Assembly (NCBI GenBank): GCA_014529385.2
Contig: CM043953.1
Span: 95,880,842 to 95,944,841 of the forward strand
Source of the DNA: Adiantum capillus-veneris
Lineage: Eukaryota > Streptophyta > Polypodiopsida > Polypodiales > Pteridaceae
Direction: 5' to 3'
DNA length: 64,000 bases
Numbering within the stretch: position 1 is the first letter of the stretch; every line of letters starts with the position of its first letter. Of the stretch, positions 21,646-33,079 are shown in pieces. A model generated the notes under the pieces. It saw only the letters and a list, made by a program, of their open reading frames with translations, made no database searches and was not told the DNA's origin. The translations under genes were made by a program, and so were the position numbers.

Positions 21646-23070
21646 ATTGAATGTGGCTGGAGCATTTGTCATCTCAAAAGGCATGACAAGATAATCATAC
21701 AAGCCAAAGGTTGTCTTGTGAATATCTTTTGGTACGATTTGTATTTGATGATAGCCACTTTGAAGTTCTATCATACTAAAGGAACTAAAAATGTGTTCTT
21801 TACTCTCATCTTGTTGAATGCATGATAGTCTACACACATTCAATATGTACCATCCTTTTTGTGCACTAGTAAGATAGGAGAACAAAATGGCAAAGAGCTA
21901 GGTCTTACCATTCCTTTTTGCACAATTTTATTAACTTGTGACATAATCTCCTCTTGTTGATCTGGTGAGACTCAATAAGGAGGTTTGTGAGCAGGAGAGC
22001 TTCCTAGTATGATCTCAATCCTATGATCATCTTCCCCTCTTCTAGGAGGTAACTCTACTAGGATTCCATCAATAAAAATATCAACATGTTCATTTAGAAA
22101 TGAGTAAAAATCACTTTCGGAGATAAAGTGGGGATGGTATGTCCATGTTTATTGACTCATGGAGTGATGCCTCTACCCTTGTGCTAAAATTCTATGAACC
22201 TCTCTCAAAATTTGATGGAAGAAGCCAAACAATTGAACCATGGTGCTCCAAGCAACACATCCTCATTATTGAGTAGAGAGATGAGAAAATCCTCTTTGTC
22301 CATCTACTCTTGAACATGAATCCTTAATTTTCCAATCAAAGGCATGGCTAGAGTCTCTTGGCCTCAAATTATCCTTCAACAACATATGTTTATCCCATAT
22401 CATGAGCATGTATCCCTAGCTTTGATGAAAATCCCACAAATTTATAATTGTGTGTGGAACCAAAATCAAAGGGTCCTTCAGCAACATATGTTTGTCCCAT
22501 CTCATGAGCATGTATCCCTAGCTTTAATGAAAATCCCACAAATATATAATTGTGTGTAGATCCAGAATCAAAGCAAATGAGTGCATCATGTTCTCTCACT
22601 TTTCCCCATGCATAACATAAGGGAGTTCCAAGTGGAAGACTGCCCTCTTCTTGAGCAAATACCATTGTAGTTCTAGGGGGTTCCTTCTTTGCATGCTTTT
22701 GATGAAATGCATGGGAAGAGTAACCTTGTTCACAACATTTAAAACATCTATTATCCTTATAACAATGCTCTGTATCTTTAGGAGAAAATTGACTCTTTGA
22801 TTTGAATTTTTTCCTTTCTTTTGTGGCTTGTCTCTCCCATTGTTTGTCTTTGAACCCCTTTCAAATCCCAGATATTGGAATTTGATGTTGGAGGCTACCA
22901 TTGCACGGTGGATAACCTCCAAAATGGCCCGGGGTCTTTGTGTATTGAGATAGCTCTCCAATCTTCAAGGAGCCTAGCACATAATTGCTTCTTTTTCTTT
23001 GAGAAGTTGATATCGATATGCTTGTATACCATAGATTTAAGATGTAGATTCCAAAATGTTAACCCTCACG
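21646..23070 (-). pseudogene. gag, protease and RT start of the outer gypsy element
   Basis: From right to left: gag end with LNTQRPRAI and VIHRAMVAS (22596-22961), a decayed zinc knuckle (CFKCCEQGY-like) near 22700, and protease with FDSGSTHNYI near 22560, an intact D-S-G site. The RT start follows ([30 protein letters not shown]) at 21640-21885. The same motif order occurs in the element at 31460-33079. The protease site is partly duplicated (see repeat at 22372). Gag is truncated near 23070. Confidence 0.85.
22372..22575. repeat. 102-bp in-frame tandem duplication in the protease
   Basis: TCCTTCA(A/G)CAACATATGTTT starts at 22372 and again at 22474, and the 102-bp copies differ at few positions. 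The unit encodes 34 residues and duplicates the active-site segment: one copy reads D-S-G-S-T-H-N-Y, the other D-F-G-S-T-H-N-Y. Because 102 is a multiple of 3, the frame is kept. Confidence 0.92.
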
Positions 23071-23383
23071 GACACTCTATCACCTTTGATGGATGCCTTA
23101 TTATTTATTTGATTGAGTCATGGACCGGGCTTGTCGGTCCAATAGGTGTGTAGGTGATTGCCGATGAGAGGTGCACCACTTATCTTATTTTTACAGTAGT
23201 TTTGCAATGACCGGCCACTGTGGGCGCCTATGTGTGAATGGGTCAAACTCTTATAAGAGGTCTAATTTGACCTAAAAGCCTCATTCTTGGAGGTGTAATC
23301 TAATAATTTCTCTTGCTCCATCTCTGTCTCCTTCTCCTTCGTGTACTCATGTGTGTATGTATCTATGTATGTGTGTGTGTATG

Positions 23384-23442
<59 letters not shown>

Positions 23443-23680
23443 GTGATCGAGCATTGTGGTGGCATTGGTGGTGATGAGGAGGTTGAGTGCGGCATCAACG
23501 GTGGCTCCTTCTTCTTTGTGGCACAGGATCCTTCATGATGGAAGCATTGAGCGGCGAGTGACACACCATTGTTTCTTTGAGCTTGCTAGGACTGTCTAGT
23601 TGTGTGCTTGTAGCCTTTTCAGGCTTGCACAAAGTGCACAGGTAAGTTCCAAGCCTTTGACACATGCAACAAACCATACA
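23070..23680 (+). repeat. Putative 5' LTR of the Athila-like element
   Basis: The sequence ends ...ACCATACA directly before the primer site, as an LTR should. It contains a GA run (23387-23438) and a strong splice-donor-like CACAG|GTAAGT at 23637-23647. No second LTR copy is in the window to prove the boundaries. Confidence 0.5.
23387..23438. repeat. (GA)n microsatellite
   Basis: About 26 GA units lie inside the putative LTR. Confidence 0.95.
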
Positions 23681-23684
23681 TTTT

Positions 23685-23702
23685 TGGCGCCGTTTCCGGG
23701 GA
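23685..23702 (+). promoter_or_regulatory. Primer-binding site of Athila type
   Basis: TGGCGCCGTTTCCGGGGA differs at one position from the TGGCGCCGTTGCCGGGGA primer site familiar from plant Athila-group elements. This fixes the plus orientation of the element. Confidence 0.85.
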
Positions 23703-24014
23703 TTGCCTTGCACTAAGCTTGAGGAGCACTCAGTGCTACCTCTGGAAGACTTTCTTTCATCTATTTTTTGGTTTTTGTTGAGTTGTGTGAGAACTGTTAA
23801 GTGGCTGTAATGTGCAGTTTTAGTTCTGGTCGTGTGTAGTTTGTTTGTGTTAGACAGTGTGTGTGTGTGTGTGTGTAATGTTAATTAGTGTTGTTTAGCT
23901 GTAGAAAGCTTAGATAGAGCTGCCAGGGGTGTAGCAGTGTGCGCTCTTGCGACAGGCTCTGTGCCTGAGTTTGGTGCCATGCAGTTGAACATTATCCACA
24001 GAAAAAAGTTAAAA

Positions 24015-24700
24015 AACATCATCCAGTACCATTATACCAGTATACCAGTACTTGTATCAGTATACTAGTATATCAGTACCAGTACTAGTATACTAGTATA
24101 TCAGTACTAGTACAAGTATACTAGTATATCAATACCAGTAAACCATCTCAAAAAAATAAAATAAAATAAATTGCAAGTATCAGTACCAATAGTACCAGTA
24201 ACAATATTACAAGTACCTATACAACACTCAAATCTAAGACTAGTTCCAGTAGTATACCAATACTAGTATAGTCCAATAACAGTATATACCAGTACCAATA
24301 CCAATACAGATCCAGTATACCAGTACCAGTAGTACCATTAACAGTACTACCAGTATCAGTACAGCTCTAAAAAGCAGTATATCAATACCAATATAGCAGT
24401 ATACTAGTACTAGTACCATGTGTTGGTTGAGCGAGTGTGCCAATTGGTACTAGTACCAATACATTACCAGTACCAATACTATACCACTATAGTATGAGTA
24501 ACCTAGCTAAAAAGGAACCCTTTAAACTTACCAGTGGTAGTGAACTAGTACCAATACAAGTCAAGTATACCAGTATAGTAGGTCCAATATAGGTCTGGCT
24601 AGTACTAGTATATACCAGTACAAGTACCAGTAAACACTGAAAATCTAAGATGTACCAGTAGTATCAGTATAGGTCGAGTACCAGTACCAGTACCAACTCG
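24015..24700. repeat. Degenerate CAGTAY/ACTAGT short-repeat field
   Basis: Nearly the whole interval is made of six-base variants such as CAGTAC, CAGTAT, CTAGTA and CAATAC, punctuated by A-rich linkers (CTCAAAAAAATAAAATAAAA near 24150; a similar linker near 24705). Many units are self-complementary (AGTACT, ACTAGT, GTATAC). It lies in the leader between primer site and gag. The minus frame at 24240-24443 (VLVLVY...) is only a translation of this array. Confidence 0.9.
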
Positions 24701-24736
24701 GAAAGAAAATAAAATAAAAAACAAACAAACCAAAAA

Positions 24737-25177
24737 ATGGAGGATAAATTTGGGTTGCAAACACCTAAAAAACTAGGTAAGCGGCCTTCACGGACACTCA
24801 CCAACACTTCTAGAGTGTTGAGGTCACATGCACCTACGCTTTGGTCATGTGCTAGAGAACGAGCACATAGAGAGTGTCTCTATTTACGCGGGCACTCATT
24901 ATTTCTCACCCTTAGGCTCTAGGACCTCAACGGGAACCCATGGTAGTACCACTCAGGACCCACATATTGTGTCTAGTGACTCTTCCTCTGACTATGATGT
25001 CATGGAAGGTTACCCGATGCCTAATCCTGATAGTTCAAGCCAAGACATCCATGCCATGTGCCCACGTTTTGGGCCAAGCGTGCTTAGCCGCTTGAAGGAG
25101 ACTTTGAGTAGAGCCACTTGCTCCGAGCATGGAGCTAATGGCTTAATTATTTAGAGGCATGTGATGCTCATCAGAAG
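24737..25177 (+). pseudogene. gag-like frames of the Athila-like element
   Basis: Two overlapping frames (24737-24922 and 24828-25154) follow the repeat field and carry a serine-rich stretch (DSSSDYD) and VLSRLKETLSRATC. No zinc knuckle is visible. By position it should be gag or a short leader protein, and gag is mostly missing or unrecognisable. Confidence 0.4.
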
Positions 25178-28100
25178 TTGGTAGACAACTGGGGTGAATA
25201 CCTTCAAAGCGTTATGTGGTGTAGTCCACAACCCATTGACATCGCACAGCTAGAGGCTAGAGAGAAGCCAAATTTGAGTCGTACGGTAAGGAGACGACAA
25301 AATAGAGAGTTATCTCAACAACAAAAGGACAAAAAAGCAAAATCGCAGTCCATAGAACAACAAGACCCCACAGACTTACACCCTGCACCTGATCATTTCA
25401 AATCCTACACCATGGAGGAGAGTAAGGTTGTGTATAGAAAGGCTCAAAGAAAACGTATCGATGGAAGGAATGGAGTGTATGACAGTCCAGTGATAGTTAA
25501 GGAAATAGAGTTAGAAGGCCCAGGAGAAGAGTTCAAACCTGTTTTCATTTCCCAAGATCTGACAGTGACAGAGGAGTATGTACTTAAAGAACTTCTCAAG
25601 TAATTCAAGGATATGTTTGCTTGGACATATGATGTGAAAGGTGTTCCACCTTCCGTGGTGCAGCACACGATTCGCATGAATATCATGGCATCCAGCAATA
25701 ACCCTACCCAATGAATCCTAAGTATGCAAAGATTATTCAGGAAGAGAGTGAAAATCTTATCAAATGTGGACTCATATACCCTATTGAGCACTCAGAATGG
25801 GTGTCTCCAATGGTTATTGTGCCAAAAAAGAATGGGAAACTCAGAGTGTGCGTGGATCTCAAGAAGATCAATGCCGCCACTAGGAGGGACCATTACCCCT
25901 TTCCATATTCAGAACATTTGCTTGAAAGAGTTGCAAGAAAGGAAGCTTATAGCTTTTTAGATGGGTACTCTAGATACAATCAAATCACAATTGCACTAGA
26001 GGACCAAGCTTAAACGGCTTTTATAACCAAATTTGGAGTGTTCACATTTTGTGTTCTGGCTTTTGGCTTAATCAATGCTCGCGCTACATTCCAAAGATTA
26101 ATAAACACTACTTTTAGAGAATATTTGAGGGAGTTTTGCAAAGCTTTCTTAGATGACCTTTGTGTTTATTCCTCTTGTTAAGAACATCTATCATGTTTAT
26201 GAAAAGTGTTTAAAAAGTCCAGATTGTATCGCATCTTCTTAAACCCGTTTAAATGTCAATTTTGGGTTAAACATGGAGTCATGTTCGGACATATAGTGTC
26301 CAAAAATGAGATTTCCACAGATGAGGGAAAAATTAAGGCCATTGCTAATTTTCCAACACCTACAAACTATAAAGGAGTTCAAAGATTCATGGGCCATGTT
26401 GGTTATTACAGGTGGTTTATTTTAAACTTTACTGAGATAGCTCGTCCATTGTACAAACTTCTTATTGAGTTCCACTAGACCGCGAAGTGTGACCATGCTT
26501 ATGAGTCATTGAAAAAGACCTTGACAAGCACTCCCATTCTATGAGTGCTCGATTGGAATGTAATTTTCCATGTGCGTATTGATGCATTGAACTTTGCTAT
26601 TGGGTGTGTTCTAGCTCAACCTGGAGAACATAAATTGGACTACACCATTAGCTTTGCAAGTTGTCAATTGAATGATGCTGAGAGAAACTACACCACTACA
26701 GAAAGGGAAGCTTTAGCTATAATTTATGTAGTAAAAAAATTTTGCTACTACCTTCTTGCTAACAAGTTTGTTTTCTATGTGGATCATCAAGCTTTGTTGT
26801 ATCTAGTAAATAACCCTGTTCCACGGGAAGAATTACACGATGGTTGTTAATTCTTCTTAAGTTTGATTTTACCATTGTGGTGAGACCTGATAAAAGACAT
26901 GTCATGGAGGATCATTTGTCTCGCATACCCAATGGTGAACCCCTACTTACTGGAGTCAATGATGGATTTTCCGATACTTCCCTATTTCTAGTTGATATCA
27001 TGCTTGAATGGAGTGAGAAGATTGTGAACTTTCTAGTTAATGGTTTTCCACCCAAGGAGCTTCGTAAGGGTATAGCTCAAAAACTGTTAAAAGAATGTGA
27101 ACCTTATTCTCTAATTTTGTAGGAACTCTCTACAAGCTAGGGAAGGATGATATTCTTAGACGTTGTACTCGTGAGGATGAGAATTTACACATACTACAAG
27201 AAGCCCATATGGGTATAGCCGGAGGACATTTCTCAGTGGAACTAACTGCTAGAAAGGTGTTGCAATAGGGCTATTGGTGGCCTACCTTATTCAAAAATGC
27301 ATCACTTTTTGTAAAAGGGTGCGATGAATGCCAACTTTACAAGATCGCACAATGAAAGGATAAGATGCCCTTACATCTTATCAAGGTGACTCAACCATTT
27401 GAAAAATCGGGTTTAGACTTTGTAGGCCCAATTAGTCCGGTAGCTCGTAACACTCAATCTCAATATATTATTGTTGCCACTGACTATGTGACAAAGTGGG
27501 CGAAAGCTAGGGCAACACACAAGGCTGATGCAAGGTCAACTTCCAAGTTTCTCTTTGAGAACATTATTACAAGATTTGGTTGTCCCTTTGAAATTGTGAG
27601 TGACAATGGTACTCATTTTATAAATGGAGTGATAAAGGAACTCACGACAAACTTCATGATAGCCCACCATAAGTGCACTTCTTATTATCCATAAGCAAAT
27701 GGCCAAGCTAAGAGAACTAACAAGACCTTAATTTCTATCTTGACCAAAACAGTGGAACCTCATCGTATAGATTGGGATTTGAAGCTGACATCAGCTCTAT
27801 GGGCCTATCATACTTCTTACAAAGTGGCTATTAATTCTACACCATTTAAAATGGTATATGGCAAAGAAGCAGTTATGCCATGGGAGTTTGTAATTCCTAG
27901 TCTCTGTGTAGCTTCACAAGAAGGTTGGGATGGTAACCCTTTAGTTGAGCGTTTATACATCCTTGGACGGTTAGATGAAGAAAGGCAGTTGGCTGTGCAA
28001 AATGCGCTTGTGGAAAAAGATAGGAGAAATAAATGGTTGACCATCATCTAAAGAACAAAGATGGTGATAAAGTCCTTATGTATGGAGTGCAAAAAGAGAA

Positions 28101-28275
28101 GAAAAATTTGAAATATGCAGAAAAAGGACCATATAGAGTATGCGAAATCACCCCACAAGGTACCATTTGTGTGGAAACTCTTGATGGAGTTGAAACCATT
28201 GGATTCTTAAATGGGAGTAAATTTAAAAGATACTATGATCCTTTACGCCAAGAGGAGCTATGTGCCATCCATTAA
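25178..28275 (+). pseudogene. pol of the Athila-like element (RT, RNase H, integrase)
   Basis: RT begins near 25560 (FKDMFAWTYDVKG), continues with EHSEWVSPMVIVPKKNGKLRVCVD (25781-25856) and holds the YxDD-type box FLDDLCVYSS near 26148. RNase H has RIDALNFAIGCVLAQ, TEREAL and YVDHQALLYL (26545-26850). Integrase has the H2C2 zinc end near 27200-27350, LDFVGP near 27413 and VSDNGTHF near 27595. The position expected for the third catalytic residue reads GQAKRTN near 27700, with Lys in place of Glu. A GPY-type C-terminus (EKGPYRV) is at about 28120. At least seven in-frame stops and a frameshift make it inactive. Confidence 0.88.
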
Positions 28276-28465
28276 AAAAAAGGCAGTTAAGGTAGAAGCA
28301 GAATTGAAGAAGATACAAGCTCAAGCTGAGGCTAAGGAACGACAACAACGCATAAGATGCCAACGAGAGGCCAACCTTGAAGTTACACATGCATTCCACG
28401 TTGAAATAGAGGATGATCGAGTGGACTCTGACACACCTCTACGATGCCCTATTGAATTAAATAAT
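28276..28465 (+). other. Charged, coiled-coil-like tail after the Athila-like pol
   Basis: An alternative frame (28211-28567) reads VEAELKKIQAQAEAKERQQR and an acidic end before entering the next LTR. It may be part of a downstream ORF cut by the LTR at 28466. There is no family assignment. Confidence 0.3.
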
Positions 28466-30059
28466 GATAGCCGTTTTTCGGCTCTCCATAATTGCCATAG
28501 TAAGCTACCTCACCCTACCAAATTCACCCAAACACTATGGCTATCCCTACCATTTCAGTGTACATAGGCGTGTGTGAGTTACGGGACTTTTCCCATATCT
28601 CCTTAAAAACCCTCAGCTAGCTAGTCACTGGGCTAGTTGAGCCAAAAAAATAAAAAAAATAATAGTATATTATGGCCTCTTTGTGTGTAAATATTTCATT
28701 GTATATATGGTCTAAATATAGGGATTTTTTATAATTATTTTGGTATATTTTATTTAAATATTCTACTTAGGTGTGTGTTTTATTAAACCTATGTACACCT
28801 TCTTTCATTCTCTTACACCATAATTATATTTTTTTCCAATATTGTACATACTCTAACCTCATATTTTTCCTTTATACAAATCACTCCCACATTTTCACCC
28901 TCACCCTCGTGAAAACAAAAAATTGATTTCTACTCATTGGTTACTTTTATTATATTATTTACTTGCATACCTTTTCCTCTTTCACCCAAAATAATTCAAG
29001 GAGGGACCATATCATATGATTCCAATATCTTTCCATATCCATAACTCCTCCATATTTTTATTATTATTTTTACTCATTATTCTAACACCATGTGCTCATT
29101 GAGCTAAAGTCCATGAATAGTCCATACACTAGTCCCACCATGTATATATTTCTTTATTCACCAATAATCCTCCTCCATGTATGGGTCAAGGGCAACTTGG
29201 ATGCTTTGTATTATAATATGACAAAGGAGGGGCTCACTCTTGGATGCATTGTACAAATTCAACAAAGGAGGGGGCCACTAAAAGACTTTTGCAGGCATTA
29301 AAAACAGGCTTTTTGGTGAGAATTTTGGCACCTATCTCCACTCCGAATTTGGAGCGGTGGTCAAAAGAGAAAATGTAGCCCATGCTCTGAATAATCACCT
29401 CAAAGTTTTTCATGATTTTTGGAGCTACCAGCGGTGAGCTATGATTTTTTGAGTGGACCACAGTCTGCCCACTTTTCTCACAAGTAGCTTTTAGTCTTCT
29501 CTCACCCTTCCACACACATACTCACTCTTACACATCCCTCCCTCTCCTTCCCTCACTCAAACCTGCAATTTCCATGGCTTCTCCCACCCTCTTCACCATT
29601 ACCCTTCTCTCTTATCCCTATAGTTCTTTTATGAACCTCTACATACATACACCATCTCTATGCCTCTCTCTATTATCTCCAAAGTACAATTCCATCTTAA
29701 CCCTTATATATATACATAAATTTAGCATGTGTACCATGATTAACCTCTGCAAATCAAGAGATCTCATCAATAAAATTACCATTTTCATCACGATAATCAA
29801 CCTTGGCGGCGGTGGCGTAAAGAAGAGAAGACGAAGAAGAAGATCGATAGTCATTTTGAGAACCTACACAAGTAAGTCCAAAACATCTTCAAGCTTCACC
29901 ATCACAAGGATTTGCTCACTTCATTCAACCATCCACCTCATTCTACCCATTGTAAATGTAACATTAACTTTCTAGTGATTACTAACCACTAACATACTAA
30001 CACAAAATAGCCATTGACCTAACCATAAAAGACACCTCGCCTCAAGACATGTGTATAGT

Positions 30060-30060
<1 letters not shown>

Positions 30061-30119
<59 letters not shown>
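30061..30119. repeat. (CT)n microsatellite
   Basis: About 29 CT units lie inside the Tat-family LTR. Confidence 0.97.
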
Positions 30120-30123
<4 letters not shown>

Positions 30124-30287
30124 ACTTTCACCTTATCTACCATCAATAATGCTCTCTTTTGAGCCCACACCCATGACTCAAGCAGACAAAGAAGGCCCGC
30201 AATGTTTTGATATTCAAAAAAATCATAATCCTGATTTGTTAGCTTGTAAATTAGGATTTCCAATAATCTTAATGAGGGGTCTCCAAC

Positions 30288-30297
30288 CTATAAATAG
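30288..30297 (+). promoter_or_regulatory. TATA box of the Tat-family LTR
   Basis: CTATAAATAG is conserved at the same place in the LTRs at 53121-53130 (minus strand) and 63379-63387 (CTATAAATA). It is the probable core promoter of the family. Confidence 0.75.
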
Positions 30298-31016
30298 GCC
30301 CCTTTCCTTCTTGTAAAACAACCTCCAACATCTCACATAGCACCCCAACACTCTATGCGTGAGGAGAGACTTAGGTGTAGCAACCACTTGTGAGATTCAC
30401 TCTTGGTGTGAGAGAAGCCTTGAAGCTACACATTGCAAGTGAGAGAGCGTGAGTTCCACAAATCTCAAAACCACTATTGTACATGCTCCTTCATCATCAA
30501 TAAATTGAGGTTTGGTGCATCAAAGGCGTGATTCGACGTTCAAATCTTCGTCCTTCCATTTGTGCAATACGGTTTGGTGAATTCAAGGTGACTTGTGTAT
30601 TTTGAGTTTTTATCGGTTGATCTTGATTTTAGAAAGTGTTTTAGTGTGTTTTTCATTGCCAGTTTTGTGTCCATTGTAAGAGGGTATTGTGGTGTGAGGT
30701 CTCCCACACCCTAAGACAGTGTGTGTGTGTGTTTTGGCAATGATTAGCAATCACTAAGCATTGAGTGAGTTTTGTACAAGTTCTACGATAGCATCATAAC
30801 GAACCATCTCCATTTGCAAGTCACAAATAAGGTATTACGCAAGATCCTTTCCTCTCTCTCTTCCCTTTGCTCTAGCTCTCTCTGGTCCATTTCATGTGTG
30901 TCTTGGTGTGAGGTTGCTTGTGTGTGTTGTGTGGTGCATCTTCTTGGTTGTGCCAAAATCTCTCTTGTGTCCTAGTTCGCATAACATAACTAGGTGGTGC
31001 CCCTATCTTGTTTAGG

Positions 31017-31459
31017 TTACTTTTCTATGAAGCGTCTATAGTATGCACACATACCTATAAAGCTTCTTAGTTCATGAAGATTCCTTGGTTTAGGCCATCC
31101 TTTTATTACCTCTAACTTTGATGGATCCATTTGGATGCCATCTTGAGAGATAATGTGACCTAAATACTGAATCTCGTGCAAGAAAAATTCACTTTTCTTT
31201 CGATTAACATAAAGTTTATTCTCTCTCAAAACTTGAAATATTACCTGGAGGTGTTTCTTGTGTTCGTCTAATGAATTAGAGTAGATGATAATATCATCAA
31301 AGAACACTCCAGTGAAGGTTCGATGAGGCCTGAACAGCTTCTCCATCAAGTGGTTGAATGTGGCTGGTGCATTGGTCAAGCCAAAAGGCATGACAATGTA
31401 TTCGTAAAGACCAAATGTTGTGCGAAATGCGGTCTTTACAATATCTTGATCAACTATCG
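31017..31459 (-). pseudogene. RT palm of the second chromovirus-like element
   Basis: The frame reads MPFGLTNAPATF, the catalytic FFDDIIIYS near 31290, IQYLGHIISQDG and FIGMCAYYRRFIEK. A frameshift separates it from the upstream frame at 31460. It is cut after RRFIEK by the truncated LTR. Confidence 0.88.
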
Positions 31460-33079
31460 TTACCTATTAAATCCACTTTTTAGGTCAATCCTACTGAAGT
31501 AGGTCGATCCTTGTAGCTTATCAAATAGGTCTTCCATCGGTGGAACGGGAAACCTATTCTTGATAGTGATCCTATTTAGTGCTCTATAGTCGACACACAT
31601 ACGATATGTGCCGTCTTTCTTTTGCACTAATAACGCCGGTGAGCAAAATGGAGATGAGCTAGGCCTAACCATTCCCTTCTCGACTAACTCATGCACTTGC
31701 CGCATAATCTCCTCTTGTTGAGCTTGAGAAACTCTATAAGGAGGTTTGTTAGGCGGTGAACTTCCTGGAAGAAGTTCAATTGCATGGTCATCATTACCTC
31801 GTTTAGGAGGTAGCTCACAAGGGATGTCGTCAATAAAAACATCTTGAAACCCCTTGAGAAAATTGGATAACTCTAATTCCTTTTGGTTGCTTTTATTTTC
31901 TTTTGCTAAAGAATTAGGTTCATTTTGAGAATCTTTAACAAAAATCATGTACACGGAAATAGAGCTCTTTATTGACTTGTTGAAAGCTGGTGTATGTACA
32001 ATGGGGATAGTGTTACCCATTTCCTTAGCATCTATATACATGTCTTTTTCCCTGAACTTAAAGGAGATTGTCCTTTCAGGAAATTTAACATCGGCATCCA
32101 GGCGGTCAAACCATGGTGCCCCTAGGATTACATCCTCATGCTTGAGAGGAGAGATAAAGAAGTCCTCTTTGTCCACATAGCCTTGGACATGAAGCCTCAA
32201 TTTCCCGATTAAGGGAGTGACTGAAGCTTCTTGCCCCTTGAAGGCAATGTCTGCAGGTAGGACATCTCCCATCTCATAGGATTGTATGCCTAGCTTGGTG
32301 GCCAACTCTATAGATATAAAATTGTGAGTAGAAAGAGGGTCAAAGAGAATAAAAGCATCATGTTCTCTTACTATTCCCCAAGCATGGCATAGAGGAGATC
32401 CTTTGTGATGAGTTTGGTGAGTCTCCTCCTCTTGGATTTCAACCAAGGAAGCTCTAGGAGGGTCTTGGCGGTTGTTCTTTTGGGGACAAGCGCGGTACGC
32501 ATGCCCTTGTTCACCGCAGTTGAAACACCGGTTATCCTTGCGATAACACTCAAGCTCTTTAGGAGAGATTTTGTTCCTACCTTTGTAAACTCCCTTCTCT
32601 TTAGCTTTGTTGGAGTTGCCCTTAGGAGACTTTTGGACATTGTCCTTCCCCGTAGGCTCATTGGAACCCTTGTTTTCCGAGGGCTTATTATTTCTTTTAG
32701 CCCCCGTTTGGAAATTGATTCGTGAGGCCACCATAGTATGGTGTATTACCGCCGATATGGTATGTGGCCTTTGGGAGTTGACATACTCCGCCATTTCTTC
32801 GGGTAAGCCTGCACAAAATTGTTGCTTTTGATCTCCAAAATCCAACTTTTTGAAGACAGTGGCTTTGAGTTGTAGGTCCCAAAACTTGTCTACATATTTG
32901 TGGATGGATTCATTGGGAGAGAGCTTTAAGCTTCGCCATTTCGTGAGTATTTTGTCTTTGGCATCAGTGGCCAAAAACTGCTTCATAGTGGAAGCTCTTA
33001 AAGCTTTCCATGTTCGTGGAGCTTCACCGTTGGCTCGTAGGCTAGACCACCATTGCCTGGCGGACTTTTGAAAGTGCAT
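31460..33079 (-). pseudogene. gag-protease-RT ORF of the second chromovirus-like element
   Basis: This 539-residue frame starts inside gag (HFQKSARQWWSSL, a conserved gag helix). The CCHC knuckle CFNCGEQGHAYRAC is near residue 191. The protease region ILFDPLSTHNFIS lies near residue 250; the usual D-S-G site reads D-P-L here, so the active site is damaged although the related element at 22560 keeps D-S-G. RT begins with [23 protein letters not shown] and CVDYRALNRIT and ends after FSRIDLKSGF, where a frameshift occurs. It encodes capsid, protease and RT activity for retrotransposition. Confidence 0.88.

Larger units (their letters stand above)
7786..23070 (-). mobile_element. Outer Ty3/gypsy element (chromovirus-like), split by two nested insertions
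   Basis: Read on the minus strand from about 23070 to 7786, the pieces follow gypsy order: gag with zinc knuckle (22596-23065), protease (about 22390-22660), reverse transcriptase (21646-22000 and 16780-16946), RNase H (about 16020-16780), integrase (15884 to 9522) and integrase C-terminus with chromodomain-like tail (8642-9208), then the 3' LTR. Insertions at 9912-15876 and 16952-21640 interrupt integrase and RT respectively. The 5' end is truncated within gag near 23070, where a plus-strand Athila-like element begins. The proteins are closely related to those of the second element at 31011-35241. Many stops mark it as old. Confidence 0.85.
23070..28465 (+). mobile_element. Athila-like Ty3/gypsy element, degenerate
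   Basis: From left to right it has an LTR-like block (about 23070-23680), an Athila-type primer site at 23685, a long leader with an unusual CAGTAY repeat field, short gag-like frames, and a pol running protease-less RT, RNase H, integrase to 28275. A charged tail frame follows to 28465. The left boundary is uncertain: it is set where homology to the outer gypsy gag ends. No matching 3' LTR is present, because a Tat-family LTR begins at 28466. Confidence 0.75.
28466..31010 (+). repeat. Tat-family LTR, truncated at its right end
   Basis: It starts TGATAGCCGTTTTTCGGCTCTC, nearly identical to the LTR at 61582 for about 1.2 kb. Its right portion (30280-31000) matches the reverse complement of 52560-53130, including the TATA box and CTAGGTGGTGCCCC. 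Full-length family members continue about 130-150 bp beyond that last motif. Here the sequence switches to an unrelated RT near 31010. The polypurine tract seen before other family LTRs is absent, so this is a solo or displaced LTR. Confidence 0.82.

Noticed and set aside
24240-24443. Hydrophobic VLVLVY-type minus frame that looks like a membrane protein
   Set aside because: It is only the translation of the CAGTAY repeat field.
29574-29975. 133-residue frame inside the Tat LTR
   Set aside because: It lies between LTR features and is not preserved in the sister LTR near 62690-63090.
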